From Gnomoniopsis sp. IMI 355080 (lineage: Eukaryota > Ascomycota > Sordariomycetes > Diaporthales > Gnomoniaceae): a stretch of 45,623 nt of DNA. Below are positions 9,827-20,880 of this stretch, piece after piece (position 1 is the stretch's first letter; every line of letters begins with the position of its first letter). The notes under the pieces are model-generated. The model searched no databases, was not told the origin of the DNA, and worked only from the letters and a program-made list of their open reading frames with translations. The stretch covers positions 1-45,623 of the forward strand of contig JAPEVC010000265.1 in the NCBI GenBank assembly GCA_027946555.1, in the 5' to 3' direction. The position numbers and the translations under genes are program-made.

Positions 9827-10446
9827 CTATCTGCAATGACCAGGACAGTTCAAGCAGGACAACAAACACTCAATCCGTCAAGATTAGCGTGCTGCTCATT
9901 GTATGATGTATGATGGGGGTTTTTGATGCCAACGATCAAGAAAGGAGTACTTACCCGCATGAGCAAAGCCCAGCATCATTTGGGTCGTTGCAGCTGTGCA
10001 AGAGCTCTGTTAGAGTCTAAACGAGGTTGACAGTTGACATGTATCGTAGTATTCACTTACTCAGGTATAGCGAGACAGTTACGGTCTTCCAGGTCTGATG
10101 AAGGGGTGCTGGAGGGCAAGGGGGGACAGCAGCCCCTGGTCACTGTCAGTGGGCATTCCGATGGTTCAGTGTTGAATTGTAGGTGGGAAGAACTCACCAG
10201 CATCCACACTTCCCAGCAAAGAGTTCGCTGGAACAGCTGGAATTTTGTACGTCAGCGAAGGATGTCTCATTACGGGCCGTCTTCTTAATAAAGCGACGGT
10301 CCATAGATGGCCCCGTAGAATGGCTGAAGGACGTACTCAGGGACAATTTCGCAGATGGCACCAGCGCGTTTCTGCACAACGGGTTTGGCTTGAGAAAATG
10401 CAAATAGTGTCGCTATAACAGCAAACTTCAAGGTACTGTTCTTCAT
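9827..10446 (-). CDS. Cysteine-rich small secreted protein with duplicated module
   Basis: Five small exons (10446-10337, 10236-10198, 10135-10061, 9993-9955, 9830-9827) give 88 aa. No single-frame ORF shows it. Residues 1-20 form a signal peptide (MKNSTLKFAV... FSQA), and Lys26-Arg27 is a possible Kex2 site. The mature part has ten Cys. Two 19-residue modules share spacing: C32-EIVPD-C38-(8)-C47-x-C49 and C70-LAIPD-C76-(8)-C85-x-C87, linked by W-G-C52-C53 and a Pro/Ser linker. All introns are phase 2; exons 2 and 4 are both 39 nt and each begins right before the second Cys of a module, so gene and protein repeat together. The last exon only adds the stop codon. A TATAAAA lies 134 nt upstream. 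An effector-like or apoplastic role is inferred from size, secretion and Cys content; I know no named family with this pattern. Confidence 0.8.
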
Positions 10447-12505
10447 GGTTGCAATTGTTTGCGAAGGACGCGGATGTTTGAGTTAGAAATGTTCACGGAG
10501 AAGGAGATTGCAGTCGGTCTATCTCCTAGGTAATATTCTAACAGTACATATGTCTTTGAGGGGCATGGAATAGCTCCCGTTTTATACCTTTCTCTATACC
10601 AGCCCTGTCCGTTGGTTGCTTAGGCACCTATTGTAGGCTTAAGCAGATCCGCCTTTGCCAGCCTTCCCATCGTCAGCAGAGTTGAGCCAACAAGGAACTT
10701 GAAGTTGAAGCACATGATTCAGCTGATTTCTGATATTTTTCTGACGCATATTTCGCTTTAGTTTGGGCCTTTAATTACTAGATTTGGTATTGAAAGCCCA
10801 TCTCACGTCAGTGATCGCACCCATTTTGCAATACATCCCAGCCTGTCACGCCCGACTATCAGAAAAGCCACAAGTCATGTCCAGCTTACCCGAAAGATTT
10901 TCCGAGCACCACGGACGAGTATTCTCGCAGTATAATCTGTATGCCTTGCTGACGTCTCGGTGGCTTGCGCATTGACCGATGCCATTCGCTGCTGCTAGAC
11001 ACCTGGACGCGTCACACCCGACGCCAGATGGGCGTCTCTCTATATCGACAGGCCTCGAGAAAAACATTCCTCTTTCCCATGATACTGTTTTAGTGCCATT
11101 CGAGTTGAAATGATGAGTTTCTGACCACTTCCGGGTCCGCCGGGCATGCTCGTCAGCTGAAGTTACCCAGAGGCACAATGGGACTAAGCCGTAAGCTCAA
11201 GAATTTCGCCCTGGGACGCAGATCTCTGAACAATCCTCTTGAAGTTAAAATAGCAACTTTTATGTCGGGTCAAGTTGATACGAACTCTCAAATTGGTGAT
11301 TTCTGAATATACGGTGCAATTGGCAACACACTGAAGCCGAAGAAGCTCCAGGATGCACCGTTTATCAGCCTTCACAAGTCCGAATCCTCACCCGGATCCT
11401 GCTCTCTTCTTACGAACACGACGGACATTGTGACTATTACTGACCCGAATACATCCTCTCGATGACCCAAAGTGGTCAGAGATCGCCACCGCTGTTCCCA
11501 TTGAAGACGATACGGGGTCATTTTGCTCCCACATCGAATTGTCAAGCCTACAAGACGTCAATTCGTACAAGCCACCAGGCCCGCTAGAAAAGACAGGCAA
11601 ACATCGTTTTTTGTTTCGTCTTCGTCCCTGCAAAGGGCACTACTGATTCTTTGAGTTTGAAAAAGCCTGCAGGTCGCCCGCATAGGGGATATGAAAATGA
11701 CGGTGAAAGGGTCGGCCTAAGCAAATGGGCGGCGGAGAATGCATTAGCACCCGTGGGTGAGCCAAGCCACATGCTTCTTCTTCAACTTCGTCTCCCACCA
11801 CACTTGCCTCGATGAGTCGCTTCGTATTCTGGAATGGCTCATACATGACTTCTCATATCCCATACACATCACGCGATCTTGGTCAACTTTCGTTCCGCTG
11901 ACGTGATCTTTGCTTACTGTTCGATAGCTGCCAATTTCACTTACGCTCAACATAAGAAACAGTAGCGTTAACACATTTTCTTGCCGTGACGTTGACATGA
12001 AGGGAATCGGTTTTGAGGAGCCTGATTCTGCAAGTTCTCGGGGTGCTCTATCATGAAACATTACTACCTGGTACTTTGCCAATAAGCCTCCTATGAGCCT
12101 CCTGCACTTCAATACCTAATTAATATTGGAAACACGAGCGAGACGGGTGTCAGGGTGAATTGATAGGGTCCACACCCAGATACTGATTGGGTTCCGACTC
12201 TATGCGTCCACTATTGTCCTCCTTTGGCGTATCTAGAAAATTAAGTTGTAATGATGGTTCGATGCGCATCAGTCGCCTGGAATCAGCAATCATTACGTTA
12301 TTGGATTTGGACACACCATAGATCATGTTTCTTTCAAGTGCCCTCGATGACTTTCATTGATCGCACACTAACACTAATTACATAATATTGGGAAAGTGAC
12401 ATATCAAGCCATATCTCATCAAGGACCTCCACCTGAAAGTATTCTGGTGTCACAACTTCTCGACCATCCCCTCTCCCAAAGTGAATTCCTCTATCAGCCC
12501 AATCT
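10447..12505. other. 2-kb intergenic region, no supported gene
   Basis: The part next to 10447 is the promoter of the secreted peptide gene. Beyond that, ORFs up to about 120 codons exist on the minus strand (11744-12112 among them), but they start at non-ATG codons or lack coding-like composition and recognisable sequence. A CCTAGGTA word lies near 10528. No tRNA or transposon signature was seen. Confidence 0.5.
10580..10586 (-). promoter_or_regulatory. TATA box candidate of secreted peptide gene
   Basis: The minus strand reads TATAAAA here, 134 nt upstream of the ATG at 10446. The distance and perfect core fit a fungal TATA element for an inducible gene. The transcription start is not known. 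Confidence 0.45.
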
Positions 12506-13905
12506 CTAAGCAGTGACGCCCAGAGCGGAGTTGAAAGCATCAGCCGCAGCCTGTCCAGTCTGAGCCTTGGCGGCTGTAGCAGCTGAGTCGCATGCGCTGA
12601 CCGCATCCGCAGCAGCACCGCACTTGCTGCCCAGCTGCTGGCAGATGAAGGAGGAGATGACGTTGATGGCGTTGGCAGAGCCGTGGTTGAAATCAGTCTG
12701 GTCAACGGCCGCGAAGGCGTCGGCACCGCCACGGTCATTCTGAGGGCCAAAGGCGATGGCAGGGCTGCTGCAGGAGCCAAAGTCGAGAGCTGCGCGACGC
12801 GACTTGCGGAACCTCTTGGCGGCGTTGGCGGCATTGCATGCGTCCTCTATGGAGGAAATCTTGTCAGTTGGATGTTTCCCGGTGGATACGATGTTGTGGG
12901 AGTTAGGGTGGTGGCTTCTATTTTCCAACGTACCTTGGGCACCGCAATCAGACACGGAGAAGTTGGCCGAGCCGGCGTTGGCAGCGCTGGCGCATGCATT
13001 GTGCTGAACGGCGCAGCTCCTCTGCAAGGCGGCACCAGCATTCACGAAGGTGGCACCGTTGACAGAGAAGGGCCTGTCGCCGGAACTTTGCACGACAGCT
13101 GGGGCGGCGCCGCCGAGGGTGCCAGTGAACGTCTGCACATTGGTACCAGAGGCGGCACGGGGCTTACGGGCAGCCTTGGCTACGGCAGCCTTGATCTCGG
13201 CAGCCGTCACGTCAGGGACAAGGAGATTCTGGGAAATAATGCAGCCTGTCGCGTCGTTCGCGTCGTCGCAAGTGTTGCCTGCGCCAGTGTTGTCGGAAGT
13301 CTGTAGTATTTGTGTTAACGCTACCCCATGCCATCTTTCAGAGGGTATGTGTAACTTACGCTGCCGGCTTTGAAGGTGCCAGTGTTGATAGCGAGGGTAG
13401 GGTCGGCACCAATGGAGGACAGCTGGGTCGCGACATCCAGAGCGATCTGCTTGTTGCCACTAGCGGCGCTTGAAGCAGGGTCCTGGTGCTGGGTGATGGC
13501 AGCAATCTCAGGGTTCACAGCGGTCTGGTTGCAGAGAACGGAGGCCTGACCAACAGCCGCGGTGTTCCTCTCCAAGGCACGGAACATGATGGCATTCGCC
13601 TGGCCATCAACATCGCCAGCCGCCTTGGCGTTGGTGAAAGCCTGGTCGGCGACGATCTGCTGGAGACAGTCGAGGTTCTGGACGTTAGGCGCACCCTTAG
13701 CAGCGGCAGCATTACCAAGAAGAGCAAAGACGGCATCCTGAATTTTGAGAGGGTTGTCGAGCTGGAGATTCGTCTGAGTCGTGGCGACGATGGCCTGGTG
13801 AGAGTGCTCTTGAGGCACCTCCCTCTTCACCACGGCGCTGTAGAGGGAAACCTCACGAGCAGCAGCGAGACCGGTGAGGGCCAGAAGGGTTGCTTCGTAC
13901 TTCAT
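12506..13905 (-). CDS. Ala-rich secreted protein with FGPQNDRGG and QHNAC motifs
   Basis: Three exons (13905-13360, 13300-12934, 12846-12506) encode 417 aa. The N-terminus MKYEATLLALTGLAAA is a signal peptide, and K27-R28 may be a Kex2 cleavage site (SAVVKREVPQ). The protein is rich in Ala, Asn, Gly and Gln. Exon 2 carries RSCAVQHNACASAAN followed by FSVSDCGAQ; exon 3 carries a Cys-rich start (EDACNAANAAKRF), then FGPQNDRGG, DFNHGSANAINVIS and FICQQL. I recall these short motifs from a group of uncharacterised fungal secreted or cell-surface proteins; no catalytic motif is visible. Introns are short with canonical ends and phases 0 and 1. A TATATA on the coding strand lies about 180 nt upstream. 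Role unknown; a wall or extracellular protein is the reasonable inference. Confidence 0.85.
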
Positions 13906-16900
13906 CTTTGCAATGTCTTAATTACGAAAGAAGGTAGTGTTAAAAAGGAGGTCCGGCCTGAGGTGTAGAATGAGTGCAAAAAAGAGTGGAAGCTTGGTGT
14001 TCACAGAACTGATTAAAGAACGAAGGCTTGCAAAGAGCGTGCTGAACGAAGCCAAATCATTATACATAACGGGAGTGTCCGAGGAATATATAGGGCTTCG
14101 AGAAGGACGGGCACGCACATGGGATGATGGCGCTTGCAACTGTCGTCCCATGGCATCGAGAAACGTTCCAGTCGGTTGAACCCTGTTGCCTCATCTGTCT
14201 GGATACGTCTTAGAGGAGGAGTCACACTGCTACAGTCCCATGAACAATGACGCCTCTCCATTACGAGACAGAATACATATGCGCAACGTCCGGGCGAGTG
14301 GGTCCCGGAAAGAGGGCGTCGTGAAGAAGGCTGCTAAACAGGGCCCTAGTTCCTTGCAAGCAGAACGAGCAAGCAGGGGTATTGAACGGTTCGTTGCGAA
14401 ATCAAAAAGGATCGACAGCCAAGAATCGAGACGGCTGACGGACCAAGGGTCGCATTAGGACTGATCGCTGTAGTGGCAATACAGAAGCTTCAAGGCAACC
14501 AGGACGCGGTGACCTAGGAGCTGCAATTATGATCAAGATCCGCGATTCCGCAATCGATCTTAAGGACTGACAGAGAACAACTTGATTATACGGAAAGGGG
14601 TCACTGTGAATTCTCCAGATTTTCAAGATTTGCCAGAGGCGATCGTGCTGTATTACATGGCATGCTCGGGAACGAGAGCGACAACAACCCAGAGAGCTCG
14701 GGGGAACTCCGTTGCAAGTCCGAGCGCCTACGAGTTCGTCTCGTCTCACAATGCAAAATAGCCAGCATCAGGCGTTGCCCGTTCAGTCGATTTCTTCCGG
14801 AGCCAATCTGGCGCGCGGTGCTTGGTGCGGACCGTGTGGAGTGTGCTCGCATTGACTTGCAGACTGGGTAAGCATAGGACGAGATGGTGATGAGCCATAA
14901 TGGCAGAACAGTGGCCAAGTCTTCAGACGGGCGATCATGCATCTGATGTCTCAGGTGGGAGCGAGAATGGAGTGTCGTCGGCCCAGCATGGGACGGCTGA
15001 TTAAGCGGCATTAGGCGATAGACAAGGATCTCTGAAGCTTAAGTTTTGAGCCGCAAACTTACAAGGTAAGCTTACCAGGTTCCTACCTAGGTAGGTACCT
15101 AACTGTGTGCCCGCGAACCCAGATCTAACCGAACGATACTTCCCGTCTCTCCCGCAACTTTCGCAACACTTCGGAACATTCTTCAGACGAGAGGGGCACC
15201 TATTCCACGTCGGATCTCGCTCGAGTGGAGGTCTTTCTCCAGTGGCATCAGTAGATCATCAGTACTGTAATCTCCAGTACTTTGGTACCCTTTCTTCTAC
15301 CAGGGCAGTAGCCCACAAGGTCCAGCCGTCTTCAGTGCCCAGCTTTGTCTCTTTTGTTTTTGCTTCAGACGCTCATGACTCTCGTCAAACGCATCCAGGC
15401 CCTCTCGAACCAGCTGCTTGCGCGTAACGAACCCAACGCTGTGGAGAGGATCAACAGAACGAGGCGATCATTCGGCAAACATTGCATAGAGTCAGGAGGT
15501 AGCGAGGATCTACTTGGCAACCCTGGAGCCTGGACATATGACTTTCCTCTAGGATATTCGGCTCCTTTTGCCCGAACACTTGTCAGTCCATCCGTCTGAT
15601 GAGAAATAATCGTCGATGATGTGCAAATTTGTGGACCCTACGTTGGATGACACCGTCAATCATGATCGGTTATCGGACCGAACATCCAGTCCTGGACTGT
15701 TCACTTAGCCAACAAGACTACTCAGGTTTTAGACTCTGACCGACTGTTCCTGTGACATATACGCCAAGCTGTCTGACTGCATGCTGAACGACGAGGGTTC
15801 TTTGAGAAATAAGCCGTAGTTCGGTTTTTTCTCTTCACAAATTTGATTGCCGACATGACAGCAGATTCGCATTAATGAGGAATTTTTCCCTGATGACACC
15901 TGTCAGTCCAATCGTCTTGCCATTCGCGAAATATTATCTGCCACGCATGCCATGCAGGAATTACCTCCGAAAACCTTAGTGCACGCAGGTCACAAAGTAA
16001 ATGAATTGAAATAACGATGTTCTTAAGCTTCATAGCGTTTAGAGGAGTGTGAAAGTCGGCTGTACCAACCCTACCGGAAGATCCGAAGCAGCTTGGGGTC
16101 GCATGAGGATTCAAAACGACGGTCGATATTTCTGCTGGGAAATCTGGTACGGCGCTCGGCTTGCCGGCTGCAGTCTAAGCCCGACTGTTGCAAGAGCATT
16201 GAATAGGAACATCATCCACTCGAGAAACAGCCAAGATGCAATTGATGATTGAGGGAGACTGCCAAGCCACCTACCAATGATTTTCTTCTTCTTCTGTTTT
16301 ACGTGTATTTCTCTACGCCTGCTCCAGGTCTTGGCCATACTTCGCGCGCTGACGCATGACCTGGTGTTGTGTGCTTACATGGTAAGCTAGGTACTCTTGT
16401 CTGAGCACGTATGCATGATTCAATGAGGTCGAGAAGTTGGCAAAAACAACAATTTCTATTGATATGTCCGTTTCAATGCAAGCTAAGAATTCACAAAACT
16501 TGACAGACTCCGCATTGCAGAGTCCATTGGCTGTATACTAAGGTACTAGGTAGGGAGCTACGCGCGCGGCTGCCTGTATTTCGAGATGGAGCGCTCTATG
16601 GGATCACAAGTAGCGTCTTGGAGTGGAAAGCGTTACTTCGGACTCCCTACTCCTCTGGAAGGTAGGTACTGTATAAGCCGTACATCTTTTTTCTCTCCTG
16701 GCCTGCATTTCGTCCTCAGATACCAAAGCCAAATCATTTGTCGGGGACTTTGAAGATGTAGAAATTGTAGATGAGTGTGCTTTGTGACCAGATCCTTTGT
16801 CTGCATCTCTCGCATCTTTTCCATTGTGTGAAGCCGCATATGTGGACCGCCGGATCACGAGATAGCGCTTTGGGTATCCTTTGTTCTGTGTAGCTTTAAT

Positions 16901-17002
16901 TATTCAGGGAAGAATTTCGTCGCTAAAGACGACTTTTAAGTTGCCGAACAACAGGTGGAAGAAACCTTTTATTGCCAACATTTGCGGATCAGACTTCCTC
17001 AA
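13906..17002. other. 3.1-kb intergenic region with palindrome cluster
   Basis: Between a minus-strand and a plus-strand gene, so it holds two divergent promoters. A group of overlapping perfect palindromes sits at 15065-15101 (GGTAAGCTTACC, TACCTAGGTA, TAGGTACCTA), and further TAGGTA words occur at about 16388, 16553 and 16662. ORFs up to 136 codons exist but lack ATG starts or recognisable products. A 74-codon ATG ORF at 15375-15599 has fair codon use but no recognised family. Confidence 0.5.
14087..14092 (-). promoter_or_regulatory. TATA-like element of Ala-rich secreted protein gene
   Basis: TATATA on the coding strand, 182 nt upstream of the ATG at 13905. Only the sequence and position support it. 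Confidence 0.3.
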
Positions 17003-19243
17003 ATGGCAGGTCGGCGCATTCGTTTCGCAGACGACGTCGTGGGTGGCGATGAGACTGGCGAGGCGGCGATCAGCACTTCGACACCAACACGGGGCGGCCT
17101 GTCTTATTACCACAAAAGAGCCATCACGGATCAATTTTCAGAATGGCGTCGTGGGAATTACAACTGGGTAGAAGTAGAGCGTCAAGCCGAGATCGAAGCG
17201 GTTGTACACCCGAGGCTTGGAGCGTGGGATCCATGGGATCTGACCAACCCTGCTGCAGAGAGCCATTTGGAGCAGCTTGTAAGAAGTAGTCGACAGAGTT
17301 ACCAGAATCGAAGACCTGACCTTGCAATCCCTGCAGCGTTGCTGGATGAGGATCCAGCAGTGGCAGCGAGTAGGACAGCAGCGATTATCGCGTTGCATGA
17401 ACGCTTTCAAGCGCTTGGGTTTAGGAAGGTGACGAGGCTTGGTGTAGGTGGTAGAAACGCAATATTCCGTTTTGATATGGAGGATGGTCAAAGAAATATT
17501 CACAACGTGGTGGTGAAAGTAAACCTGACGAATGGGTCAGACACACGCACGGAACTGGCTGTATTAAAAGTGAGTTGTGCTGCAACGTTAAGTGCAACTG
17601 TGTTCACACCGATAATTATATCTTCTCACTAATTACCAAAAGCGAATGAGCGGTGCACGACATATCGTCCAACGACTTCTGTTGCAAGCAATGCCCGATC
17701 CAGCATACGACCCAACGGTACCGCTGCCTCCACGAGCCATAGCAACAGCCCTAGGAGATGCAGTCAGACGAGTGGCAGGGCTTGCAATATCCCCACGAGC
17801 AAGTCTAGATCGGATACGAAAACGCGTGCCCAGTGGCGCTGCCACACGCGCACGACGAATTCGCCGAGCGAGGCGGGAGCTCGACGATGCTGAGGACATT
17901 CTTGTCATGGAGTACATGGCAAAGCGCGACTTGGGATCCTGGCTGGAGAGACTCACTCGTGAAAATAGCGGCAAAGATGCGAGCCAGCGAATCCGGCCAC
18001 CGGAGAAGGTGCTTTGGTCGATATTCCAGTGCCTTTGGCGTGGCTGCATTGCCATGGCTTGGCCGGAGGCGCAAGCAGTAGCAAGTAATTTAGACCGGCG
18101 AAGGAAACAAATTCCTGTCAGAACAGAAAATTTACCTCCTGGTACTAGCAGAGACAGGAGACCAACATACCCTTTGGTTCATTTCAGCTTGAATCCATCA
18201 AATGGTAAGCTTGAAGGGAACAGTTTGGACGGTCAATCTCCAGTGTCCACCCAAAAGGTGTCACGAACGACTAATGCCTACTCACACCTGCAGTTTTGAT
18301 TGGCGACTTCGACGATGAACACTTCTTCCCCATCCTGAAGGTGGGTTCTTCCCAGCTAGTCTTTCAACGCAGCTGGACTTCACCATGCTCACATCAGACT
18401 TCCCCTTAGATATCCGACTTTGGTCATGCTAGAGTTCCAAAATGGGACCTCTTGGGCCGGACTCCCGGTGAGCAAGAGTACGGTCACTTCAATCTAGTAC
18501 ATCTATGGAATTCGAGCTAATTGACGTTTGGAGTAGGAAATATCTGTGGACCCTCCGCTCTAGAGGACAACCAAATTCCCTTCTTCCAGAACAAACATCT
18601 GAAGCGTGGGACTTCGTGCCTAATATGGACGGTCTCCGCAACTCAGCCATTGCTGGTAATTACGGCTCGGCCTCTAATGTATTGTGAGTCAACATGTATA
18701 TTTTGTTCGAGCGTCTCATTGGTCTCGTTCTTCCTGCATCACGAAAGGATCGAGTGTCGACGCAGTACATACCTGTTACCCACCACTCCTACTTGGGACC
18801 GCAACATTGATGCAAGTACCCAAACAACTTACTAATGTGCATCGCCTAGCCATATCGGCCTGATCATGTGGCAACTCGTCACAACCTGGGAACCCGAAGT
18901 CCCCTTTGTCCCCAGACCGTACGCAGTGCGCATCCTGGAACGCGAAGCATCAGGCTGGACCTACGGACACGCGTTGCTGGACCAGTACGAACAAGGCTGG
19001 TCCTGCCCAGAAGGTGAAGGTGGTGGTGGTGGTTCGGGCGTGTGGCCGTCGGAGACGCTGAGGAATACCATTGCGCATTGTATGGATTACATACCTCGCA
19101 GACGGATGAACTTGACGCGTCTGGGGAACACCATCCGACAGATGCTCGAAGAGGAACCTTGGGAGCAGACAGACGAGGAGTGCAAGCAGTGGGCCAAGCA
19201 ACTGTTTGCCGATGCGCCTACGCAGCCAGAGGCTGTTGGCTGA
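17003..19243 (+). CDS. Fungal protein kinase-like protein, predicted pseudokinase
   Basis: Six exons (17003-17569, 17643-18204, 18294-18340, 18410-18467, 18590-18683, 18850-19243) give 573 aa. A 130-residue charged N-terminal part precedes a kinase fold: glycine loop G147-V-G-G-R-N, VVVK with K172, helix-C E184 (TELAVLK), the hinge stretch ILVMEYMAKRDL, the catalytic-loop position H369-F-S-L-N-P-S-N376, VLIGDFDDEHFFPILK, DFG at 395-397, then TAGNYG-like AGNYGS and HIGLIMWQL. Related fungal kinases have H-F-D-[LI]-[DK]-P-x-N in the loop; here the catalytic Asp is Ser371 and the following Lys/Asp is Asn373, so phosphotransfer is doubtful while ATP/Mg binding residues remain. The exon 4 to 5 junction was chosen because it joins TP to EQTSEAWDF in the frame that continues AGNYG. 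A Gly-rich insert from a GGT run lies near 19020. Role unknown. Confidence 0.82.
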
Positions 19244-19786
19244 GCTGCCCACTATTTGTTGTTTCTATCTGTCACAATTCTATAATGCCAATTTTAACTC
19301 GGGCAATTCAACCTTGCGTGTTGTGAACATGGGCTTGACAACCCACCAAAGCAAAGCCTTGCTGCTTGTCGCTGACGCTTGAGAAGTGGCTTGCTGAATG
19401 AACCGCAGCGCAATTACTGCTTCATCTCAGTCGATGATGGCAACTCCTTTAAATCCTGTGCTTGCAGCCTCATCCCGGGGCGGCAACATTTCAGATTCGG
19501 GGCCAAGAAGGCTGACTAACATAGAAGAGTTTCGTTTTTGAAATTGTTTTCTCAATGCTCAAATGCTTTTGTACAATGGCATTGCAGACCAGGCAAGTCT
19601 ATTAAAAATCGCCCGCCCTGAACGTCGTCCCCGACTCCGACTACCGTCCAAGCTGCATCTATAGTCTTCTTTGACGTCCGTATTTTTGATTTTTCTCTTT
19701 CCCCCATCTGAAGCCGTTCTGCATGCCGTATTCATACAACCACCGCCTCCATTCCGCCACGACGTGCGTGTGTGTGTGTGAGCCTT
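19244..19786. other. Convergent 3' flanks, no gene
   Basis: Lies between the ends of the kinase-like gene (plus) and the Rieske gene (minus), so it holds two 3' untranslated regions and terminators. A short GT run (TGTGTGTGTGTG) is at 19769-19780, just outside the Rieske stop. No other feature seen. Confidence 0.6.
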
Positions 19787-20880
19787 CTAACCAATGACCA
19801 GCTTGCCATCCTCGGGGAAATCGTACTCGGGGATCTCAAGGTTGAGAGGAGCAGGACCCTTGCGTATACGCCCGGAAATGTCGTAGTGGGAACCGTGGCA
19901 GGGGCAGAACCAGCCTCCGAAGTCGCCGGCCTCGCCAATGGGCACACAACCCAAGTGCGTGCAGACACCTATTGTATCTCTATGTCAGCTTCTTCGTTCT
20001 CTGCGATACTGCTGCACCAAGGTATGCATTCCAAGCCGCATGCGTGGTGCGGGAACCGAGATATGGGTGTGCTGCAGGAGGGGTTTCCAAGCCTTACCCA
20101 ACATGATCAGCCACTCGGGCTTCTTCACACGATCCTCGTCCTGCTGGGGGTCTCGTAGCGACTGGACGTTGACCTTGTTGGCCTCATCGATCTCGCCCTG
20201 GGTTCGGTGTCGGATGAAAACGGGCTTGCCTCGCCACTTGATGATGACCTGTGGCAGCGTCCGGAAAAGTCAGTCCTGTAGAACGTTCGGCTGTCAGGTT
20301 TTCCAAGGATTGATACTTACGTTCTTGCCTTCTGGGATGTTGTTCAGGTCGACCTCAACCTTGGCCATGGCCAAGACGTCGGCTGATGCGGACATGTTCT
20401 TGAGGAATTCTGTGCAGCATCTTCGTCAGCCTCATCCCACCCAATTGACAGCTTGGAGTTGCTCCAAATTCTGATTCTTGCACCAAGAATGCTCCCTCCA
20501 ATCAATTGGCTATGGACATCCAGCCCAAGCCTCCATCTTCCTGCCGCATTGATGTATCTTCCTCAGACCTCCCGCCTCGTTCACATCTCGAGCTCACCTT
20601 GAATGGTAGACTTGGCTCCCATAGCCGTGATGGCGCCGAAGCCGCCAACAATAAAGTACTGGTATGTCAAGTTCTTGGTGGGGGGCGCCTTGGAGGCGTA
20701 GTGGCTGAAGTCGGGCACCCTGGTGGTGGGGCGCTCGCCCTTGAAGGGGGACTCGTAGGAAGAGCTGGTCGCGTCGGCGCGGACAGCCGTGCTGCTGAGG
20801 CATCGGATCGAGGCAGCTCGGGGGCTTGCTGCTGCTGCTGAGCGCACGAATGCGCGAGCCGCGGTTGTGAGGGGCGCCAT
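19787..20880 (-). CDS. RIP1: Rieske iron-sulfur subunit of cytochrome bc1 complex
   Basis: Four exons (20880-20598, 20409-20321, 20248-20098, 19968-19787) encode 234 aa, the usual length for the mitochondrial ubiquinol-cytochrome c reductase Rieske protein. The first ~30 residues are Ala/Arg/Ser-rich, as in a matrix-targeting presequence. A single transmembrane helix follows KNLTYQYFIVGGFG at about 75-90, and the hinge is FLKNMSASADVLAMAKVEVDL. The C-terminal [2Fe-2S] domain has CTHLGC (C177, H179, C182) and CPCHGSHYD (C196, C198, H199); C177, H179, C196 and H199 bind the cluster, and C182-C198 form the stabilising disulfide. It carries electrons from ubiquinol to cytochrome c1 in the inner membrane. 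All ligands are intact, so it should be functional. Exon phases (1, 0, 1) join perfectly. Confidence 0.97.

Noticed and set aside
12683..13306. 207-codon plus-strand ORF
   Set aside because: Antisense to the Ala-rich secreted protein, spans its intron and shows no recognisable domain.
15065..15101. Palindromes as a transposon terminal repeat
   Set aside because: No matching partner copy at a suitable distance and no ORF of a transposase between candidate ends.
15345..15599. Short plus-strand ORF (LVKRIQALSNQLL) thought to resemble the start of a cation channel protein
   Set aside because: The similarity is too short and partly from memory; no further exons of such a channel are visible.
18521..18835. 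Alternative frame for exon 5 of the kinase-like gene (GNICGPSALEDNQ)
   Set aside because: The other frame gives EQTSEAWDF...AGNYGS, which fits the kinase family and joins cleanly to exon 6.
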